This document shows positions 6,131-9,394 of a DNA stretch of 9,394 bases, piece after piece. Below the pieces are notes generated by a model. That model did no database searches, had not been told where the DNA came from, and saw only the letters and a list, made by a program, of their open reading frames with translations. The DNA lies in contig CALCRR010000302.1 of assembly GCA_937894495.1 (NCBI GenBank), positions 1 through 9,394 on the forward strand. Reading direction: 5' to 3'. Within the stretch, counting starts at the first letter, position 1. Each line of letters opens with the position of its first letter. This DNA comes from an uncultured Ruminococcus sp. (GTDB lineage Bacteria > Bacillota > Clostridia > Oscillospirales > Ruminococcaceae). A program made the position numbers and the translations under genes.

Positions 6131-7073
6131 AAAAAGTAAGATCGGCGCAATAGCTGATACATCTGACAATGAGATAATAAAGGTCAGCGGTCTGACCAGA
6201 GATTTCGGCAGCGGCAAGGGCATTTTTGACTTTGACTTTTCGGTGAAAAGGGGAGAGGTGTTCGGCATAGTGGGCACCAACGGCAGCGGCAAGACCACCA
6301 CCCTGCGCCACCTTATGGGCTTTATGAAGCCCGACAGCGGCAGCTGCGAGATAATGGGGCTCGACTGCCGAAAGAACACCGCCGAGATAATGAAGCACGT
6401 GGGCTACGTCCCCGGGGAGATAGATTTCCCCGATGTGGGCTCGGGCACCAGCTTTCTTAAAATACAGGCAGAGTTTTTGAAGGTCACAGACAGGGAATAT
6501 ATCAGCAGGCTGGCGGATATGTTCAAGCTGGACACCGACGCCCCCTTGAAGCGCATGAGCAAGGGCATGAAGCAGAAAACCGCCCTGGTGGCAGCCTTTA
6601 TGTCACGCCCCGATGTGCTGCTGCTGGATGAACCCTCAACAGGTCTTGACCCCCTTATGAGAGATACACTTATCGAGCTGATACTATCTGAAAAGGAGAG
6701 GGGAGCGACAGTGCTTATGTCAAGCCATATTTTTAAGGAGCTTGACGACACTGCCGACAGGGTTCTGTTTATAAACAACGGCAGGCAGACCGACCTTATC
6801 GAAAAGGAGAGCTTTTCAAAGGGCAAGCCCCGGACCTACCGCCTGGGCTTCAGATCATATGAGGAGTATGACAGCTTTGTTAAGCACACCGCCCTTGATA
6901 TAGCCTATGAGAACAGAAAATATCTGCACCTTGACGTAAGCCTTACGGAAAACGCAGTGAACAAGCTGTTTGAGGAGACAGCAGGCTTTGATATAAGGTA
7001 CATGAAATTCAGACCGTTCACGCTTGAAGACCACTACACCGAGATACTTGAAGGAGGAAAATACAGTGCTTAG
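6123..7073 (+). CDS. ABC transporter ATP-binding protein (second, paralogous)
   Basis: This 316-aa ABC ATPase is clearly paralogous to the one encoded just upstream. Both share the G-G-F start of the catalytic core, the RHLMGF.KP block after Walker A, a GLDC block and the GY.PGE Q-loop. The Walker A motif is GTNGSGKT (51-58), the signature is MSKGMKQK (145-152), and the Walker B motif is VLLLDEP (165-171) with D169 and E170. The D-loop is TGLDP and the switch His is H202. All catalytic residues are present, so either both ATPases are active or they pair as a heterodimer. It has an N-terminal extension of about 18 residues and a C-terminal domain of about 80 residues, as in its neighbour. The ATG is preceded by GGAGGTG (6110-6116) inside the first ATPase gene, and the gene overlaps the permease by 8 nt, so all three are translationally coupled. 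Confidence 0.9.
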   Translation: MLKKSKIGAIADTSDNEIIKVSGLTRDFGSGKGIFDFDFSVKRGEVFGIVGTNGSGKTTTLRHLMGFMKPDSGSCEIMGLDCRKNTAEIMKHVGYVPGEIDFPDVGSGTSFLKIQAEFLKVTDREYISRLADMFKLDTDAPLKRMSKGMKQKTALVAAFMSRPDVLLLDEPSTGLDPLMRDTLIELILSEKERGATVLMSSHIFKELDDTADRVLFINNGRQTDLIEKESFSKGKPRTYRLGFRSYEEYDSFVKHTALDIAYENRKYLHLDVSLTENAVNKLFEETAGFDIRYMKFRPFTLEDHYTEILEGGKYSA

Positions 7074-7824
7074 TTTACCGCTTTTAAAACAGTCGATCAG
7101 ATCAAACGCAGTTATGTGGGGCTCAATAACAGGGGTGATGACCCTGCTGTGCATACAGTTTTCAATGCTTGATATGACAAGATCGCTGCTGTTCACCATA
7201 TTCTACGGAATGATGACCACCATTCTGCCCGGCATATACGTGCTTGTTACAGCTAACAAGCTGCTGGCTTCGCAGGTCGACCGAGGTTCGATGGCATATG
7301 TGCTCTCCACCCCCATAAAGCGCTCGGCGGTGACATTTACCCAGGCGTTTTACCTGACGGGCTCGCTGATACTCATGTTCGGCATACAGACCCTTGCCCA
7401 CCTGGCAGCCAATGCGGCAAACCCCATAGCCATGTCTACCCTGGGCTACACCATGCTGCAAGGCGACCTGACCAGCAAGATGATAATGCAGGTGAACCTT
7501 TCGGCTCTCATGGTCTGCATAGCTCTGGCAGCGGTGTGCTTTATGTTCTCGGGCATTTTCAACTCGTCAAAATACGCAGTTGGTCTCAGCGGCGCATTTG
7601 TGGGAGTATCGGTCCTGGCGAATATGCTCGCCATGTTCGGCAAGCTGGGGGTCGAGGGACTTAAAAACTTCAAGTACCTGACCATTTGCAGCTTTTACGA
7701 TTACCAGTCGGTGCTTTTTGCAAACAACGACTGGATAGAGAAGATGATATACCCTGCCCTCATAGCTCTGGCAGCATTCGCAGCAGGCTCGCTGGTTTTC
7801 CGCCGCAAGGAGATGAGCCTGTAA
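7066..7824 (+). CDS. ABC-2-type transporter permease
   Basis: This 252-aa integral membrane permease is the transmembrane partner of the two preceding ATPases. Six hydrophobic segments lie near residues 15-33, 45-65, 95-116, 143-163, 171-191 and 228-246. The cytoplasmic stretch QVDRGSMAYVLSTPIKR (70-86) between helices 2 and 3 is typical of ABC-2 permeases that couple to an ATPase. The GTG start at 7066 has AAGGAGG (7051-7057) with an 8-nt spacer and gives a sensible N-terminus. An ATG at 7024 would extend it 14 residues into the ATPase gene without a ribosome binding site. Only one permease is encoded, so it presumably homodimerises over an ATPase pair. The operon's terminator on this strand is not obvious, apart from the shared hairpin at 7893-7925. 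Confidence 0.85.
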   Translation: MLSLPLLKQSIRSNAVMWGSITGVMTLLCIQFSMLDMTRSLLFTIFYGMMTTILPGIYVLVTANKLLASQVDRGSMAYVLSTPIKRSAVTFTQAFYLTGSLILMFGIQTLAHLAANAANPIAMSTLGYTMLQGDLTSKMIMQVNLSALMVCIALAAVCFMFSGIFNSSKYAVGLSGAFVGVSVLANMLAMFGKLGVEGLKNFKYLTICSFYDYQSVLFANNDWIEKMIYPALIALAAFAAGSLVFRRKEMSL

Positions 7825-7892
7825 TGTGCGGCGGTGATCATCTCGCCGAAATTTGTTACTTTGTTGTCGCCGCCGGATAGTCAAGGTATAAA

Positions 7893-7925
7893 AAGGCACT
7901 TCTGCCAATACAGCAGAAGTGCCTT
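7893..7925 (-). terminator. 13-bp terminator hairpin between convergent operons
   Basis: AAGGCACTTCTGC (7893-7905) and GCAGAAGTGCCTT (7913-7925) form a perfect 13-bp stem with a 7-nt loop. Read on the minus strand, the stem runs into TTTTTATA just 14 nt after the stop of the four-helix membrane gene. It is therefore primarily that operon's terminator. Rightward transcripts from the ABC operon meet the same stem but only a poor T tract (7936-7940), so it may act weakly in both directions. Confidence 0.85.
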
Positions 7926-7938
7926 GAACTATGCTGTT

Positions 7939-8322
7939 TTACTGCGCCTTTGAAATGTGGGAGACCGCACAAAGTATCAGAAATATTATCCCCACCGTGG
8001 GGTAGACAAAAATAAGCCTGTTGGTGGTGCCGTATATTACCAGCACCCCCATGTATACCGAGCCTACAGTCAGGGTGGCTATGGCAGAATTCAGCAGATT
8101 AAGGGTAAGGCGGCCGGGCTGCCTTTTGCTGCTCATACCCACAAGCAGCAGCGGGAGAGTGCCCAGCAGCAGGGGTATCACAAAGGCGTATATCATAAAA
8201 TACGAATACACCTCGTGGCTGTAGTTTTCGTATATCGCGCCGAAAAGTGCCGTGAAAAGGGCTGCCAGCAGGTTGCCCCTGCAGTGGCGGAGAGTTCGCT
8301 TTCTCTCAGCTGATATAGACAA
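7939..8322 (-). CDS. Small four-helix membrane protein, function unknown
   Basis: This 127-aa protein is not recognised. It has a basic N-terminus (ERKRTLRHCRG) and four hydrophobic segments near residues 17-31, 41-63, 75-98 and 103-121, joined by short loops. The loop between helices 2 and 3 is positively charged (SSKRQPGR), suggesting it is cytoplasmic. No catalytic or binding motif is visible. The start is TTG at 8322. No ATG, GTG or other plausible start lies between it and Met43 (inside helix 2), and AGAGGGG on the minus strand is about 9 nt upstream. It overlaps the end of the phosphodiester glycosidase gene by 17 nt, suggesting translational coupling and a shared function at the envelope (inference). 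The operon ends in the hairpin 14 nt downstream. Confidence 0.65.
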   Translation of the reverse strand: MSISAERKRTLRHCRGNLLAALFTALFGAIYENYSHEVYSYFMIYAFVIPLLLGTLPLLLVGMSSKRQPGRLTLNLLNSAIATLTVGSVYMGVLVIYGTTNRLIFVYPTVGIIFLILCAVSHISKAQ

Positions 8323-9310
8323 TATCGCTCACCCCTCTCTCTTTTATCGACCTGCCCGAGCTGGTGGGCTGGTTGATGACCTCGCCCATGAAATACATTG
8401 ATGACGAGCCGCCGCCGTCCAGATTATAGGCAGTTACAGCTCCCAGCTTCTGCATGAACTTACCCAGCTGGTAAAGGGTAAGCCCCTCGCTCTCTGAGGT
8501 CCTGCCGTCGGAGACCACAAAGATATAGTGGAGAGGACCCAGCTGACCTATGGCAGTTCGTGGGTTGCTGGACATAGCCTTGCCCACCTCCTGGTCCTTG
8601 GTGACAGATACCTTGCTGTCCAGCACAATGGCAGGACCGAATGAGAATGCCTGCCATACGCCCTCGCCTATGAGCTGGTCGGTGGTCTTTTCGGCAGAGC
8701 TTATCACAGCCAGGTCACCCGTGGCATAAATGCACAGCACATCGTTAGCTGTCTGCCCCGAGCGGTAGGCAATGCCGTTGCGTATAACATAGCCCGACTC
8801 CTGAGCGCCGTAATAGTCCCCGTTGACCGCAAACACCGCACCGTGCTCCTCGGCTATCTCAGAGGTATATGCGGTGATGTTCCTGCCGTAGGTGTCCTCG
8901 GCAAAGGCTGTTTTAAGATACTGCGCAGAGGTCAGATAGACGTCTGCCACATAAATGTGGGTGTCATTCTCAAAAAACTCCGAAAGGGTTATGGAGATAT
9001 TCTCGTCCTTATAATCCGCCTGCTGCTTTATCTCCAAAGGGGTATAGCCCGAGCTTAAAAGATACTCATTGCCCCCCTCAAAGGTGCCGACGGCGGCAGT
9101 ATCGCTGTCTGCGCCCTCGATCGCAGCCTCGGTATTTTCCCCGTTATCGGCAGTGATATCAGCCTGTGATACACTGTCGAACATAGAGGTATTCATTTTA
9201 GTGGCATCAGTCTGCATTTTGTGGGATATTACAAAGGTATCAAGGGCTATATAAGCGGTAAAGGCTGTAAGAGCCAGCCCGTAGCTGATCGCCCAAAGGT
9301 ATTTTTTCAT
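8306..9310 (-). CDS. Membrane-anchored phosphodiester glycosidase (NAGPA domain)
   Basis: This 334-aa protein has an uncleaved-looking N-terminal signal anchor (about residues 5-28, basic MKKY start). A Ser/Thr/Asp/Glu-rich linker (30-85) leads into an extracytoplasmic phosphodiester glycosidase domain of the NAGPA type (about 105-334). Family members cleave sugar phosphodiester bonds, as in human uncovering enzyme; bacterial ones are often linked to exopolysaccharide or wall polymers. Characteristic motifs are AVFAVNGDYYG (158-168), FSFGPAIV (222-229), NPRTAIGQ (249-256), YIFVVSDGR (262-270), YNLDGGGSSSMY (295-306) and the terminal GVSDIVYIS. The ATG at 9310 has GAGG 7-8 nt upstream. The 3' end overlaps a four-helix membrane gene. 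The substrate is unknown. A promoter between 9311 and 9394 is not clear, although AT-rich hexamers resembling a -10 box lie near 9330-9345. Confidence 0.88.
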   Translation of the reverse strand: MKKYLWAISYGLALTAFTAYIALDTFVISHKMQTDATKMNTSMFDSVSQADITADNGENTEAAIEGADSDTAAVGTFEGGNEYLLSSGYTPLEIKQQADYKDENISITLSEFFENDTHIYVADVYLTSAQYLKTAFAEDTYGRNITAYTSEIAEEHGAVFAVNGDYYGAQESGYVIRNGIAYRSGQTANDVLCIYATGDLAVISSAEKTTDQLIGEGVWQAFSFGPAIVLDSKVSVTKDQEVGKAMSSNPRTAIGQLGPLHYIFVVSDGRTSESEGLTLYQLGKFMQKLGAVTAYNLDGGGSSSMYFMGEVINQPTSSGRSIKERGVSDIVYIS

Positions 9311-9365
9311 TCAAATGCCTCAATTCATTTATATTCCTTATTATTACAGTGACTATTTAGTTAGG

Positions 9366-9391
9366 GTGTGTTGACACTAAGCCTAACACAC
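9366..9391. repeat. 7-bp inverted repeat at the window edge
   Basis: GTGTGTT (9366-9372) and AACACAC (9385-9391) form an inverted repeat around 12 nt. TTAGG (9361-9365) and CCTAA (9382-9386) form a second, overlapping pair, and GTGT-TG-ACAC (9368-9377) a third. TTGACA (9371-9376) could be a -35 box reading out of the window. The window ends before its nature can be decided: regulatory site, or the end of a mobile or repeat element. Confidence 0.3.
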
Positions 9392-9394
9392 GTC

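Noticed and set aside
7828..7875. CGGCGG/CCGCCG pair as a terminator of the ABC operon
   Set aside because: Only 6 bp with a loop of about 35 nt and no T-run after it.

Overview
The window looks like chromosomal DNA from an anaerobic, low-to-moderate GC Firmicute of the Clostridia. A Ruminococcus-like member of the Oscillospiraceae is my best guess, inferred from gene content and codon style rather than a database match. Pointers are a CD1871A-type CXXC microprotein beside a polyferredoxin-like membrane protein, a C_GCAxxG_C_C redox protein, strong AGGAGG-type ribosome binding sites, several GTG/TTG starts and consensus sigma-A promoters.

Left part (1-2147, + strand): an adenine/xanthine-type phosphoribosyltransferase with its own terminator is followed by an azlC-azlD pair (branched-chain amino acid export type). 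A small cysteine-motif protein lies 12 nt downstream of azlD, probably in the same operon. Centre-left (2148-3136, - strand) is a compact two-gene operon: a 48-aa CXXC microprotein, which I found by translating the minus strand here, then a 279-aa membrane protein with several Cys-Pro iron-sulfur motifs. Its promoter is an exact TTGACA-17-TATAAT.

Centre (3137-3561): a divergent control region. A second exact TTGACA-17-TATAAT promoter fires to the right, and a perfect 9-bp inverted repeat lies between the two promoters. The right-hand transcript has a leader of about 240 nt with a well-spaced Shine-Dalgarno, a possible 31-codon cysteine-rich ORF, mutually exclusive hairpins and an intrinsic terminator. 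It precedes a full-length mgtE magnesium channel gene. I do not see the M-box (ykoK) consensus in it. This leader is the best candidate for something undescribed in the window.

Right part: after a strong mgtE terminator, a three-gene ABC operon (5219-7824) encodes two paralogous ATPases and one six-helix permease, joined by 8-nt overlaps. Convergent to it on the - strand (7939-9310) are a membrane-anchored phosphodiester glycosidase (NAGPA domain) and an overlapping, unrecognised four-helix membrane protein. They end in a 13-bp terminator hairpin. The last 35 nt carry an inverted repeat that may be the edge of a repeat or of the next gene's control region. No rRNA, tRNA, CRISPR array or transposase was seen.
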